Below, piece by piece: positions 43,253 to 51,988 of a stretch of DNA of 64,000 nt. The notes under the pieces were generated by a model. The model was not told the DNA's origin. It saw nothing but the letters and a program-made list of their open reading frames with translations, and did no database searches. The stretch's first letter is position 1; each line of letters begins with the position of its first letter. The stretch comes from Solwaraspora sp. WMMA2056 (GTDB lineage Bacteria; Actinomycetota; Actinomycetes; Mycobacteriales; Micromonosporaceae), in assembly GCF_030345095.1 (NCBI RefSeq), contig NZ_CP128360.1, positions 1,674,001 to 1,738,000 of the forward strand, in the 5' to 3' direction. The position numbers and the translations under genes are program-made.

Positions 43253-43660
43253 ATGCCACCGAAGGCTCGCGCTGGAGCCGCTGTCAAGAAGGTCCGGCGC
43301 AAGGAACGCAAGAACGTCGCCCACGGGCAGGCGCACATCAAGAGCACCTTCAACAACACCATCGTTTCGATCACCGACCCGACCGGCGCGGTGATCTCCT
43401 GGGCCTCCGCCGGCCAGGTCGGTTTCAAGGGCTCCCGCAAGTCGACTCCGTTCGCCGCGCAGCTGGCCGCCGAGGCAGCCGCCCGTCGGGCGATGGAGCA
43501 CGGCATGCGCAAGGTCGACGTCTTCGTCAAGGGCCCCGGCTCCGGCCGGGAGACCGCCATCCGTTCGCTGCAGGCAGTCGGCCTGGAGGTCGGGCAGATC
43601 TCCGACGTCACGCCACAGCCGCACAACGGGTGCCGTCCGCCGAAGCGTCGCCGGGTCTGA
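43253..43660 (+). CDS. rpsK: Small ribosomal subunit protein uS11
   Basis: A 135-residue S11 of the platform. Typical stretches are [46 protein letters not shown] and the end [18 protein letters not shown]. rpsD begins 14 bases later. Confidence 0.98.
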
Positions 43661-43674
43661 GAGGTTAGGAAAAG

Positions 43675-44301
43675 ATGGCTCGTTACACGGGTGCCGACTG
43701 CCGCCGTTGCCGGCGCGAGAAGATGAAGCTGTTCCTCAAGGGCAGCAAGTGCGACGGGCCGAAGTGCCCGTTCGAATCCCGGCCCTTCCCGCCCGGCCAG
43801 CACGGCCGTGGTCGGACCAAGGAGACCGAGTACCTCCTGCAGCTGCGGGAGAAGCAGAAGGCCCGCCGGGTGTACGGCGTGCTGGAGAAGCAGTTCCGCG
43901 GCTACTACGAGGAAGCAGTGGCCAAGCAGGCCAAGACCGGTGAGGTCCTGCTGCAGATCCTGGAGTCCCGGCTCGACAACGTCGTGTACCGCGCCGGCTA
44001 CGCCAAGTCCCGGGACATGGCGCGCCAGCTGGTCAAGCACGGGCACTTCACGGTGAACGGCAAGAAGGTCGACATCCCCTCGTACCGCGTCAAGGAGCAC
44101 GACATCGTCGAGGTGCGGACGAAGTCGAAGGAGCTGACCCCGTTCCTGGTCGCCCAGGGCGAGGCCGGCTCGAAGACCGTCCCGGCCTGGCTGGAGGCGA
44201 TCCCCAGCCAGATGAAGATCCTCGTGCACTCGATGCCGGCGCGTCAGGTCATCGACACGCAGGTGCAGGAGCAGCTGATCGTCGAGCTCTACTCGAAGTG
44301 A
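43675..44301 (+). CDS. rpsD: Small ribosomal subunit protein uS4
   Basis: A 208-residue S4, a primary assembly protein. It is a zinc-type S4: ARYTGADCRRCRREKMKLFLKGSKCDGPKC contains four cysteines in CxxC … CxxxxxC spacing. The S4 RNA-binding domain is in ESRLDNVVYRAGYAKSRDMARQLVKHGHFTVNG. S4 represses the alpha operon in E. coli. A very stable hairpin separates it from rpoA. Confidence 0.98.
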   Translation: MARYTGADCRRCRREKMKLFLKGSKCDGPKCPFESRPFPPGQHGRGRTKETEYLLQLREKQKARRVYGVLEKQFRGYYEEAVAKQAKTGEVLLQILESRLDNVVYRAGYAKSRDMARQLVKHGHFTVNGKKVDIPSYRVKEHDIVEVRTKSKELTPFLVAQGEAGSKTVPAWLEAIPSQMKILVHSMPARQVIDTQVQEQLIVELYSK

Positions 44302-44307
44302 GCCACC

Positions 44308-44361
44308 CCCGTCGGTGGGGGTCGCGGCCGGCACCGGCCGACCGCGACCCCCACCGACGGG
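44308..44361 (+). terminator. 20-bp perfect hairpin between rpsD and rpoA
   Basis: The arms 44308-44327 and 44342-44361 pair perfectly over 20 bp, and the 14-base centre holds a further CCGG/CCGG stem. No T-run. It lies inside an operon that is usually continuous, so it may be a partial terminator or an RNase cleavage/stability site. Confidence 0.65.
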
Positions 44362-44413
44362 TGCACCACCGACGGGCGTCATATAGCGGTCGCCCCGACC
44401 CAAGGAGAAGTAC

Positions 44414-45436
44414 GTGCTCATCAGCCAGCGGCCGACTCTGTCCGAGGAGTCGATCAGCGAGACCAGGTCCCTGTTCACCATCGAGCCGTTGGAGCCGGGT
44501 TTCGGCTACACGCTCGGCAACTCGCTGCGGCGTACCCTGCTCAGCTCCATCCCGGGTGCGGCGGTCACCAGCATCAAGATCGACGGCGTGCTGCACGAGT
44601 TCACCACGATCCCCGGTGTCAAGGAGGACGTGGTCGAGCTGGTCATGAACGTCAAGGAGCTCTGCGTCAGCTCCGAGCACGACGAGCCGGTCAGCATGTA
44701 CCTGCGCAAGCAGGGCCCCGGCGACGTCACCGCCGGGGACATTCAGCCGCCGGCCGGTGTCTCGGTGCACAACCCCGATCTGAAGCTGGCCACCCTCAAC
44801 GGCAAGGGCCGGCTCGACATGGAGCTGACCGTCGAGCGGGGCCGTGGCTACGTCACCGCCGCGCAGAACAAGCAGGCCGGTGCCGAGATCGGCCGGATCC
44901 CGGTCGACTCGATCTACTCGCCGGTGCTCAAGGTCACCTACCGGGTCGAGGCGACCCGGGTCGAGCAGCGGACCGACTTCGACCGGCTGATCATCGACGT
45001 CGAGACCAAGCCGTCGATCGGGCCGCGTACCGCGCTGGCCTCGGCCGGCTCCACCCTGGTCGAGCTCTTCGGCCTGGCCCGTGAGCTGGACGAGACCGCC
45101 GAGGGCATCGACATCGGGCCGTCGCCGCAGGACGCCCAGCTGGCCGCCGATCTGGCGCTGCCGATCGAGGAGCTGGACCTGACCGTACGGTCGTACAACT
45201 GCCTCAAGCGCGAGGGCATCAACAGCGTCGGCGAGCTGATCGGGCGGACCGAGGCGGACCTCCTCGATATAAGGAATTTCGGTCAGAAGTCGATCGACGA
45301 GGTCAAGATGAAGCTCGCCGGGATGGGGCTGGGCCTGAAGGACTCGGCGCCCAACTTCGACCCGGCACACGTCGTGGACGCCTTCAGCGAAGCCGACTAC
45401 GACACCGACGACTACCGCGAGACCGAGCAGCTGTAA
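44414..45436 (+). CDS. rpoA: DNA-directed RNA polymerase subunit alpha
   Basis: A 340-residue alpha subunit. The GTG at 44414 follows CAAGGAGAAG. The N-terminal dimerisation domain includes [30 protein letters not shown]. The C-terminal UP-element/activator domain has [28 protein letters not shown] and [23 protein letters not shown] 34-base gap leads to rplQ. Confidence 0.98.
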   Translation: MLISQRPTLSEESISETRSLFTIEPLEPGFGYTLGNSLRRTLLSSIPGAAVTSIKIDGVLHEFTTIPGVKEDVVELVMNVKELCVSSEHDEPVSMYLRKQGPGDVTAGDIQPPAGVSVHNPDLKLATLNGKGRLDMELTVERGRGYVTAAQNKQAGAEIGRIPVDSIYSPVLKVTYRVEATRVEQRTDFDRLIIDVETKPSIGPRTALASAGSTLVELFGLARELDETAEGIDIGPSPQDAQLAADLALPIEELDLTVRSYNCLKREGINSVGELIGRTEADLLDIRNFGQKSIDEVKMKLAGMGLGLKDSAPNFDPAHVVDAFSEADYDTDDYRETEQL

Positions 45437-45470
45437 CACCGGCTGCCGCCACCACTGAGGAGCACCAACC

Positions 45471-45995
45471 ATGCCCACGCCCACCAAGGGCCCCCGCCTC
45501 GGCGGCAGCCCCGCGCACGAGCGGATGATGCTGGCGAACCTGGCCACGTCGCTGTTCCGGCACGGCAAGATCAAGACCACCGAGACCAAGGCGAAGCGGC
45601 TGCGCCCCCTCGCGGAGCAGCTGATCACCAAGGCCAAGCGGGGCGACCTGCACTCGCGTCGTCGGGTGCTGACCGTCGTGCGGGACAAGGACGTGGTCTT
45701 CGAGCTGTTCGACCAGATCGCGCCGCGGTTCGCCAACCGTCCGGGTGGCTACACCCGGATCGTCAAGACCGGCCCGCGCAAGGGCGACAACGCCCCGATG
45801 GCGATCATCGAGCTGGTCGAGGAGCTGGTGGTGGCCGCCCCGACGCCGGCCAAGGCCGACCGTAAGGCCGCCGCCCAGCAGGACAAGGTCGAGGCACTCG
45901 CCGGAGCCGACGAGACCCCGGCCGCGCGCAGCGACGACCAGGACGCCGAGCCGCCGGTGTCGGCCTCCGGTGACACCGACACCGGTGCCACCTAG
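45471..45995 (+). CDS. rplQ: Large ribosomal subunit protein bL17, with long tail
   Basis: L17 near the tunnel exit. The conserved 115-residue core reads [29 protein letters not shown] … [19 protein letters not shown]. An Ala/Asp/Glu-rich tail extends it to 174 residues. The TAG stop at 45993 is followed in frame by eleven sense codons (DAPAGEGDSKA) and a TGA, so the tail may once have been longer. A 17-bp hairpin ends the unit. Confidence 0.97.
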   Translation: MPTPTKGPRLGGSPAHERMMLANLATSLFRHGKIKTTETKAKRLRPLAEQLITKAKRGDLHSRRRVLTVVRDKDVVFELFDQIAPRFANRPGGYTRIVKTGPRKGDNAPMAIIELVEELVVAAPTPAKADRKAAAQQDKVEALAGADETPAARSDDQDAEPPVSASGDTDTGAT

Positions 45996-46013
45996 GACGC
46001 TCCGGCCGGCGAG

Positions 46014-46062
46014 GGCGACAGCAAGGCCTGAGCGGTCGCCGCAGGCGACAACAAGGCCTGAG
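46014..46062. repeat. 19-bp direct repeat after rplQ
   Basis: GGCGACAGCAAGGCCTGAG (46014-46032) recurs with one change at 46044-46062. Each copy carries the TGA that would end an extended L17 tail. Confidence 0.8.
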
Positions 46063-46085
46063 TCGTCCGACGACGAGCACACCCG

Positions 46086-46123
46086 GCGGGACCCGGCGCT
46101 GCGACAGCAGCGCCGGGTCCCGC
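46086..46123 (+). terminator. Terminator of the alpha cluster
   Basis: A 17-bp perfect stem (46086-46102 with 46107-46123) and loop GACA, followed by TGTCTTGT. It separates rplQ from truA. Confidence 0.85.
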
Positions 46124-46162
46124 TGTCTTGTCCACATCCGCGCAGCGCAGCAGGAGGTCCAG

Positions 46163-46999
46163 GTGCGGCAGGGGTACGTCCGTCTCCGGCTCGACGTCAG
46201 CTACGACGGCACCGACTTCTCCGGCTGGGCGGTACAGCCGCAGCGGCGTACCGTCGCCGGCGAGCTGACCACCGCGCTCGACCGGGCGTTCGGGCCGGCC
46301 GTCGCGGTCGGGCTGACGGTGGCCGGGCGCACCGACGCCGGGGTGCACGCCAGCGGCCAGGTCTGCCACCTCGACGTACCGGCCGAGGTCTGGGCCGAAC
46401 GGTCCGGCACCCTGCTGCGTCGGTTCGCCGGCACGCTGCCCCGCGACGTACGGGTGCGGGCGGTCGCCGAGGTGCCGGCCGACTTCGACGCCCGCTTCTC
46501 GGCGACCTTCCGGCGGTACGCCTACCGGGTCACCGACGCCCCGTACGGTGCCGAGCCGCTGCGCCGCCACGACACCCTCGCCTGGCCGCGTCCGCTGGAT
46601 CTGGCCGCGCTCAACGCCGCCGCCGCCCACCTGGTCGGCGAGCACGACTTCGCCGCGTACTGCCGCCGTAAGGAACACGCCACCACGATCCGGCAGATCA
46701 CCCGGCTGGACTGGCAGCGCGACGACACCGGCACCCTGATCGGCACCGTGATGGCGGACGCCTTCTGCCAGGCGATGGTGCGCAGCCTCGTCGGCGCGAT
46801 GCTCTTCGTCGGTGACGGCCGGCGGCCGACCGACTGGCCGGGTGCGCTGCTGAGCCGGCGGGAACGGTCCAGTGAGGTCACCGTCGCCCCACCACACGGG
46901 CTCACCCTGGTCGAGGTCGGCTACCCGGCCGATCCGGCCGGCTACGCCGATCGGGCCGCCGTCACCCGCCGGCTGCGGCTACCGACCGCCGTCGAGTGA
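46163..46999 (+). CDS. truA: tRNA pseudouridine(38-40) synthase TruA
   Basis: A 278-residue pseudouridine synthase that modifies the tRNA anticodon stem. The GTG at 46163 follows AGGAGG. The catalytic Asp is in VAGRTDAGVHASGQVCH. Other TruA stretches are RLDVSYDGTDFSGWAVQP, FRRYAYRVTD, HDFAAYCRR and FCQAMVRSLVGAMLFVGDGRR. Its 3' end is part of a local duplication (46958-47036) that also forms the tail of the convergent minus-strand gene. Confidence 0.96.
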   Translation: MRQGYVRLRLDVSYDGTDFSGWAVQPQRRTVAGELTTALDRAFGPAVAVGLTVAGRTDAGVHASGQVCHLDVPAEVWAERSGTLLRRFAGTLPRDVRVRAVAEVPADFDARFSATFRRYAYRVTDAPYGAEPLRRHDTLAWPRPLDLAALNAAAAHLVGEHDFAAYCRRKEHATTIRQITRLDWQRDDTGTLIGTVMADAFCQAMVRSLVGAMLFVGDGRRPTDWPGALLSRRERSSEVTVAPPHGLTLVEVGYPADPAGYADRAAVTRRLRLPTAVE

Positions 47000-47036
47000 C
47001 GGCTGCGGCTACCGACCGCCGTCACCCGCCGGCTGC
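46958..47036. repeat. Overlapping direct repeats at the truA 3' end
   Basis: A 24-bp sequence occurs at 46970-46993 and again at 47000-47023, and a 19-bp one (GCCGTCACCCGCCGGCTGC) at 46958-46976 and 47018-47036. The repeats span the truA stop codon and the stop of the gene on the other strand. Confidence 0.85.
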
Positions 47037-48028
47037 ACCGCCCGTTTCTCCAGGACACCCGCCTGCAGGTGCAGCTGCAGCATGTCGAAGAGGATCTGCC
47101 GGGCGTACGGGTCGTCGGCGGGCACCGGTTGGCCGTCGGCGCGGGCGATCACGCAGTACATCAGGAAGTGGCCGAGGGAGTGCCAGCCGACCTGGGCCGA
47201 GGAGAGCGCGACGGCCTCCGTACCCTCGTCGGCGATCATGCCCTGGAAGCGTCCCTTCTCCTCGTCGACCAGCGGCTTGATCCGGGTGTGGGCCCATTCG
47301 GCACCGGTCGCGTCGGCCAGGTTGAACACGCCCGTCGTGATCAGGTACTCCCCGGTGGGGGAGCGCAGGGTGCCCCGGACGACCTGGTTGCAGCCGAGTT
47401 CGTCGAGCATCGGGCCGATGTCGCCGGCGACCGCCGCCCGGCAGCGCGCCTCGACCTGGGTCTTCAACAGCTGGTACGGCGGTTCGGCCGGGTCGATCAC
47501 GATGTCGCCGGTCGGGAAGACCTCCTCCACCGTCAACGGTTCGGGGTCGACCTCGCGGGAGCTGATGTCACGGGGCGCCGGGGTCGGTTCGCCGGGCTCG
47601 GCGACCCCGGCGGAGACCCGGCCGTTGCGTTCGTCGGCCACGATGAAGAACGAACTGAGGCCGCAGACGCCGAGCATCAGCAGGACGGACAGTCCGCTGA
47701 TCACCACCTGCCACACCGTGGTCGACGACCACAGACCGGGGCGGGCGGGAGCCGGGGCGGGCCGGGGCCGACGGCCACCGGGCGGCAGGCGGTCGACCGC
47801 CGTCGACGTACGGGTGGATCGTCGCCGTCCGGGCTGGTTGCGCAGCCGGGTCGGCCGGCCCGGACCGGCCGGCGGCATGGCCGGAATCAACTCGGTCGGC
47901 GGATCACCCGACGGGGTCCTGGGCGGGCCGGCGGGTGGGTTGCCGGGCGGGCCGGCGTACGGGGTCCGGGGCGGGCCGACCGGTCGGGGTGGTCGATGCC
48001 CCGCGCCGGATTCGTACCCGTACGTCAT
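47009..48028 (-). CDS. Proline-rich single-pass membrane protein, unassigned
   Basis: A 339-residue protein read from an ATG at 48028. The first 100 or so residues are a Pro/Gly/Arg-rich cytoplasmic segment (PPRTPYAGPPGNPPAGPP …). One hydrophobic helix follows (VVISGLSVLLMLGVCGLSSFF, about 107-130). The outside part of about 200 residues has a folded look and two cysteines (RCRAAV and LGCNQV), with the end YARQILFDMLQLHLQAGVLEKRAVQ. No known domain is recognised; I regard it as a conserved actinobacterial membrane protein. It is convergent with truA, whose stop is ten bases away. Confidence 0.75.
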   Translation of the reverse strand: MTYGYESGAGHRPPRPVGPPRTPYAGPPGNPPAGPPRTPSGDPPTELIPAMPPAGPGRPTRLRNQPGRRRSTRTSTAVDRLPPGGRRPRPAPAPARPGLWSSTTVWQVVISGLSVLLMLGVCGLSSFFIVADERNGRVSAGVAEPGEPTPAPRDISSREVDPEPLTVEEVFPTGDIVIDPAEPPYQLLKTQVEARCRAAVAGDIGPMLDELGCNQVVRGTLRSPTGEYLITTGVFNLADATGAEWAHTRIKPLVDEEKGRFQGMIADEGTEAVALSSAQVGWHSLGHFLMYCVIARADGQPVPADDPYARQILFDMLQLHLQAGVLEKRAVQPAGDGGR

Positions 48029-48103
48029 GTCGCACAGGGTAACGGACCGGGCGGGTAACACGCTGCCGTCGGACCGCCGGGTCGCGATTGGGACAATGCG
48101 GCG

Positions 48104-48718
48104 GTGACCGGCGACCACTACTTCAGCCCGCAGCCCACCACCGCCGACGTCCGGGCGGAAATCGACTTCTCGGTGGCCGGGCGCGACTACACGCTGACCG
48201 CCGCCGCCGGAGTCTTCTCCGCCGGCCGGCTCGACCCGGGCACCGCCGTCCTGCTGCGCAAGGCCGACCTGCCCGTGCCGACCGACCCCGGGCCGTTTCT
48301 CGACCTCGGCTGCGGGTACGGCCCGATCACCTGTGTGCTGGCCGATCACGCGCCGACCGCCACGGTCCACGCGGTGGACGTCAACGCCCGTGCCCGGGAA
48401 CTCACCCTGGCCAACGCCGACCGGCTCGGCGTCGCCGACCGGGTCCGGGTCGCCGACCCCGACTCCGTACCTCCGGAGATCAGCTTCACCCAGCTGTGGT
48501 CCAACCCGCCGATCCGGGTCGGCAAGGCGGAACTGCACGCCCTGCTGGCCCGCTGGCTGCCCCGGCTCGCCCCGGACGGCGTCGGCTGGCTGGTCATCGC
48601 CCGCTACCTGGGCGGCGACTCGGTGCAGCAGTGGCTGCGCGAGCAGGGCTGGCAGGTCGAACGGCACGCCAGCCAGAAGGGCTACCGGGTGCTGCGGGTC
48701 ACCCACCGTACGCACTGA
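48104..48718 (+). CDS. RsmC-like class I SAM methyltransferase
   Basis: A 204-residue methyltransferase of the small-subunit RsmC/MTS domain type, related to the 16S rRNA guanine N2 methyltransferase. The SAM loop is FLDLGCGYGPI, followed by the acidic VHAVDVN. The substrate motif is SNPPIR, in the place of the NPP(Y/F) motif. The start HYFSPQPTTA resembles the RsmC family N-terminus. GTG at 48104. It has no duplicated N-terminal domain, as usual in actinobacteria. Substrate is inferred from the family only. Confidence 0.85.
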   Translation: MTGDHYFSPQPTTADVRAEIDFSVAGRDYTLTAAAGVFSAGRLDPGTAVLLRKADLPVPTDPGPFLDLGCGYGPITCVLADHAPTATVHAVDVNARARELTLANADRLGVADRVRVADPDSVPPEISFTQLWSNPPIRVGKAELHALLARWLPRLAPDGVGWLVIARYLGGDSVQQWLREQGWQVERHASQKGYRVLRVTHRTH

Positions 48719-48787
48719 CGACCACCCGGCGGCCGGCGGCGCGAATCTCAGCTGCCGACAGCTGCTGCGATCAGGCACCATGCCGGG

Positions 48788-50458
48788 GTGGGATACGTGG
48801 ACGTGGCCGCAGTGGGGCACACCCTGCCGGACGGCCGGCAACTGTTCGCCGATGTGTCGTTCCGGGTCGGTGAGGGGGCCAAGGTCGCCCTGGTCGGCCC
48901 GAACGGCGCCGGCAAGACGACGCTGCTGCGGATGGTCGCCGGTGACCTGCCGGTGGCCACCGGATCGGTTGCCCGCTCCGGTGGGCTCGGCGTGATGCGG
49001 CAGTTCATCGGCATGATCGGCGACGACCGTACCCTTGCCGACCTGGCGTTGTCGCTCGCGCCACCGCCGCTGCGGGCCGCCGGGGAGCGGCTCGCCGCCG
49101 CCGAACGGGCCGTGCACGCCGCGGCGGCCGCGAACTCCGCAGCCGCCGAGAAGATCCAGATCGGGTACGCCAACGCCCTCGCCGCCTGGGGTGAAGCCGG
49201 CGGCTACGAGGCCGAGGTCGTCTTCGACACCGTCGCCACCACCGTGCTGGACCTGCCCTGGGAACGGGTCCGGGACCGTCCGGTCCGGACGCTGTCCGGT
49301 GGACAGCAGAAACGGTTCGCGTTGGAGCTGCTGCTGCGCGGCACCGACGAGGTGCTGCTGCTCGACGAGCCGGACAACTTCCTTGACGTACCGGGTAAAC
49401 GGTGGCTGGAGCAGCGGCTGCGCGAGTCGGGCAAGTCGGTGCTCTACGTATCGCACGACCGGGAGCTGCTGGCCCAGACCGCCGACCGGGTGGTTGCCGT
49501 CGAAGGCGGCTCGGCGTGGACCCATCCGGGTGGCTTCGCCAGCTGGCACGAGGCTCGCACGGCCCGGCACGCCCGGTTGGAGGAGCAGCGTCGGCGCTGG
49601 GACGAGGAGCACGAGAAGCTGCGCGAACTGATGCTGATGTACAAACAGAAGGCGGCGTACAACGACGGGTTGGCCTCGCGCTACCAGGCGGCGCAGACCC
49701 GGCTGCGCAAGTTCGAGGAGGCCGGCCCGCCGCCGCTGCCGCCGAAGGACCAGTCGCTGCGGATGCGCCTGTCCGGCGGCCGGACCGGCAAGCGGGCGGT
49801 GATCTGCGAGCAGCTGGAGCTCGACGGGCTGACGTACCCGTTCGACCTGGAGATCTGGTACGGCGACCGGGTCGCGGTGCTCGGCGCCAACGGCACCGGC
49901 AAGTCGCACTTTCTGCGGCTGCTGGCCCGGGGCGGCACCGACCCGGACCCGGCGGCCGGACCGATCGCCGGCGCGGCGCTTGCCCCGGTGGTCCACGACG
50001 GCATGGTGCGGCTCGGTGCCCGGGTCCGGCCCGGCCACTTCTCGCAGACCCACGACCGGCCGGAACTGCTCGACCAGACCCTCGCCGACGTGCTGTGGCG
50101 CGGCGACGACCACCGGGCCGGGATGGACCGGCACGCGGCGATGGGTGTGCTGTCCCGCTACGACCTGGCCGGCCAGGGCGACCAGCGGTTCGGCACCCTC
50201 TCCGGTGGCCAGCAGGCCCGGTTCCTGGTGCTGCTGCTGGAGCTGTCCGGCGCGACCCTGCTGCTGCTCGACGAGCCGACCGACAACCTGGACCTGGCCT
50301 CGGCCGAGGCGCTGGAGGAAGGGCTCAAGGCCTTCGAAGGTACGGTGATCGCGGTCACCCACGACCGCTGGTTCACCCGGTCGTTCGACCGGTTCGTGCT
50401 GTTCCAGGGTGACGGCGAGGTGGTCGAGGTCCCCGAGCCGGTCTGGGACGTCCGCTGA
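48788..50458 (+). CDS. ABC-F family ATPase
   Basis: A 556-residue soluble protein with two ATP-binding cassettes and no membrane helices. The first cassette has GPNGAGKTT, LSGGQQKRF and VLLLDEPDNFLD; the second has GANGTGKSH, LSGGQQARF and LLLLDEPTDNLD. The linker between them is a charged helix pair (HARLEEQRRRWDEEHEKLRELMLMYKQKAAYNDG), the P-site tRNA interaction motif region. ABC-F proteins act on the ribosome, some giving antibiotic resistance and others relieving stalling. The family cannot be refined by eye. GTG start at 48788; it is in line with the methyltransferase and AKR genes. Confidence 0.93.
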   Translation: MGYVDVAAVGHTLPDGRQLFADVSFRVGEGAKVALVGPNGAGKTTLLRMVAGDLPVATGSVARSGGLGVMRQFIGMIGDDRTLADLALSLAPPPLRAAGERLAAAERAVHAAAAANSAAAEKIQIGYANALAAWGEAGGYEAEVVFDTVATTVLDLPWERVRDRPVRTLSGGQQKRFALELLLRGTDEVLLLDEPDNFLDVPGKRWLEQRLRESGKSVLYVSHDRELLAQTADRVVAVEGGSAWTHPGGFASWHEARTARHARLEEQRRRWDEEHEKLRELMLMYKQKAAYNDGLASRYQAAQTRLRKFEEAGPPPLPPKDQSLRMRLSGGRTGKRAVICEQLELDGLTYPFDLEIWYGDRVAVLGANGTGKSHFLRLLARGGTDPDPAAGPIAGAALAPVVHDGMVRLGARVRPGHFSQTHDRPELLDQTLADVLWRGDDHRAGMDRHAAMGVLSRYDLAGQGDQRFGTLSGGQQARFLVLLLELSGATLLLLDEPTDNLDLASAEALEEGLKAFEGTVIAVTHDRWFTRSFDRFVLFQGDGEVVEVPEPVWDVR

Positions 50459-50477
50459 CCGTCGTAGGCTGGCCGGT

Positions 50478-51467
50478 GTGACTGAGATGATCTACCGCCG
50501 GTTGGGCGACTCGGGGCTGATGGTGTCGGCGGTCGGGGTCGGTTGCAACAACTTCGGCCGCAAGCTGGACGCCGCCGGCACCCGGGCGGTCGTCGACGCC
50601 GCCATCGACGCCGGGATCACCCTGTTCGACACCGCCGACATCTACGGCACCCCGCCCGGCGGTTCCGAGGAGCAGCTCGGGGCGGCGCTGCGCGGCCGCC
50701 GTGACGACGTGGTGCTGGCCACCAAGTTCGGCATGGACATGGCCGGCCGCAACGGCGTCGACCACGGGGTACGCGGCTCCCGGCGCTACATCGTGCGGGC
50801 CGTCGAGGCGTCGCTGCGCCGACTCGGCACCGACCACATCGACCTGTACCAGTTCCACGAGCCGGACCCGGTCACCCCGGTCGAGGAGACCCTGCAGGCC
50901 CTGGACGACCTGGTACGCGGCGGCAAGGTCCGCTACGTCGGCTGCTCCAACTTCGCCGGCTGGCAGATCGCCGACGCCGCGTGGACCGCGCGTACCGGTG
51001 GGTTGTCACCGTTCGTCAGCGCGCAGAACGAGTACAACCTGCTGGACCGGCGGGTGGAGCAGGAAGTGGTGCCGGCCTGTCGGCGCTTCGGCCTGGGGCT
51101 GCTGCCGTACTTCCCGCTCGCCGACGGGCTGCTGACCGGCAAGTACCGCCGGGCCGAGGCGCCGCCGGCGGGCAGCCGGTTGGCGGGCGAGGGCAGCCGG
51201 TACGTCGCCCGGCTGGCCGGGGCACCGTGGGACGTCATCGAGGCCCTCGACGCGTACGCCGCGAAGCGGGACCTGTCGCTGCTCACCGTCGCGATCGGCG
51301 GCCTGGCCGCGCAGCCGGCGGTGGCGTCGGTGATCGCCGGGGCGACCACCGCCGAGCAGGTACGGGCGAACGCCGCCGCCGGGTCGTGGCAGCCGGACGC
51401 CGACGACCTCGCCGAGTTGCGCGCGATCCTGCCGGATCCGGCCGGCCCCGGCGGCTCGCTGAGCTGA
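50478..51467 (+). CDS. Aldo/keto reductase
   Basis: A 329-residue TIM-barrel NADPH-dependent oxidoreductase. The GTG at 50478 gives VTEMIYRRLGDSGLMVSAVGVG, 19 bases after the ABC-F stop; earlier in-frame codons lie inside that gene. The catalytic tetrad is visible: Asp and Tyr in LFDTADIYG, Lys in VVLATKFG, His in DLYQFHEPD. The cofactor segment SVIAGATTAEQVRANA is near the C-terminus. Substrate unknown. Confidence 0.93.
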   Translation: MTEMIYRRLGDSGLMVSAVGVGCNNFGRKLDAAGTRAVVDAAIDAGITLFDTADIYGTPPGGSEEQLGAALRGRRDDVVLATKFGMDMAGRNGVDHGVRGSRRYIVRAVEASLRRLGTDHIDLYQFHEPDPVTPVEETLQALDDLVRGGKVRYVGCSNFAGWQIADAAWTARTGGLSPFVSAQNEYNLLDRRVEQEVVPACRRFGLGLLPYFPLADGLLTGKYRRAEAPPAGSRLAGEGSRYVARLAGAPWDVIEALDAYAAKRDLSLLTVAIGGLAAQPAVASVIAGATTAEQVRANAAAGSWQPDADDLAELRAILPDPAGPGGSLS

Positions 51468-51543
51468 GCCTCACATGATCTTGTCTCCTCGGCTGGACTT
51501 ACATCGATGATCAATTAGTAGTCGAAAACGCTGTCGTGGTGTC

Positions 51544-51705
51544 GTGGTAGAGACATGCCGCACCGAGGACGTGGTGCTGCTATGTGAGCTGTACGGCGCG
51601 GACCTGCCGACCATCGAGGCGTTGGCCGCGCTGGCCCCGAAGACCAAGGATGAGCAGGCCAGTCGTGACCTCTTCTGGCAGACCGCGAAGGAGTACGAGT
51701 CGTGA
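51544..51705 (+). pseudogene. Truncated XRE-type regulator fragment
   Basis: The 53 codons ending at TGA 51703-51705 contain TEDVVLLCELYGADLPTIEALAALAPKTK, then FWQTAKEYES. This matches the segment just after the helix-turn-helix of actinobacterial XRE/DUF5753 regulators (pattern V-x-x-L-C-x-L-Y-G-x-D … L-A-x-x-A-K … W-W). The helix-turn-helix before it is missing, the frame is closed upstream at 51508, and the DUF5753 part is absent. The fragment overlaps the DUF397 start by four bases, the normal XRE-DUF397 arrangement. It is called a remnant; a minigene is the alternative. Confidence 0.5.
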
Positions 51706-51911
51706 TCGATCTTTCCGGCGCTAGCTGGCGCAAGAGCAGCCGATCGAACAATCAGGGTGAGTGTGTCGAGGTGGCTGACGGGCTGGGTGTGGTCGTCGGG
51801 GTGCGGGACTCGAAGGATCCGGGCGGTCCGGTGCTGGTGATCGCGCCGGGGAGCTGGTCGGCCTTCGTCGCCGCCGCGAAGGCGGGCACCCTCACCGACT
51901 CGCTGAGCTGA
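51702..51911 (+). CDS. DUF397 domain protein
   Basis: A 69-residue DUF397 protein from a GTG at 51702. The signatures are SWRKSSRSNNQGECVEVA and VGVRDSKDPGGPVLVIAPGSWSAFVAAAK. DUF397 genes are abundant in filamentous actinobacteria and normally sit beside an XRE/DUF5753 regulator; some pairs affect development or antibiotic production. Here the regulator is reduced to a remnant, so this copy may be an orphan. Confidence 0.92.
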   Translation: MIDLSGASWRKSSRSNNQGECVEVADGLGVVVGVRDSKDPGGPVLVIAPGSWSAFVAAAKAGTLTDSLS

Positions 51912-51988
51912 GCAGAACTGAGCGCCGCTGTCTCGGCCCCGCGTCGGCGTCGTCGACTGGTCCCGGGACACCTATTGCGTCGTGACGG

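Noticed and set aside
47009-50362. A 1117-codon minus-strand frame running through the ABC-F and methyltransferase genes.
   Set aside because: Only its last 340 codons (48028 to 47009) look like protein; the rest is antisense to well-supported genes.
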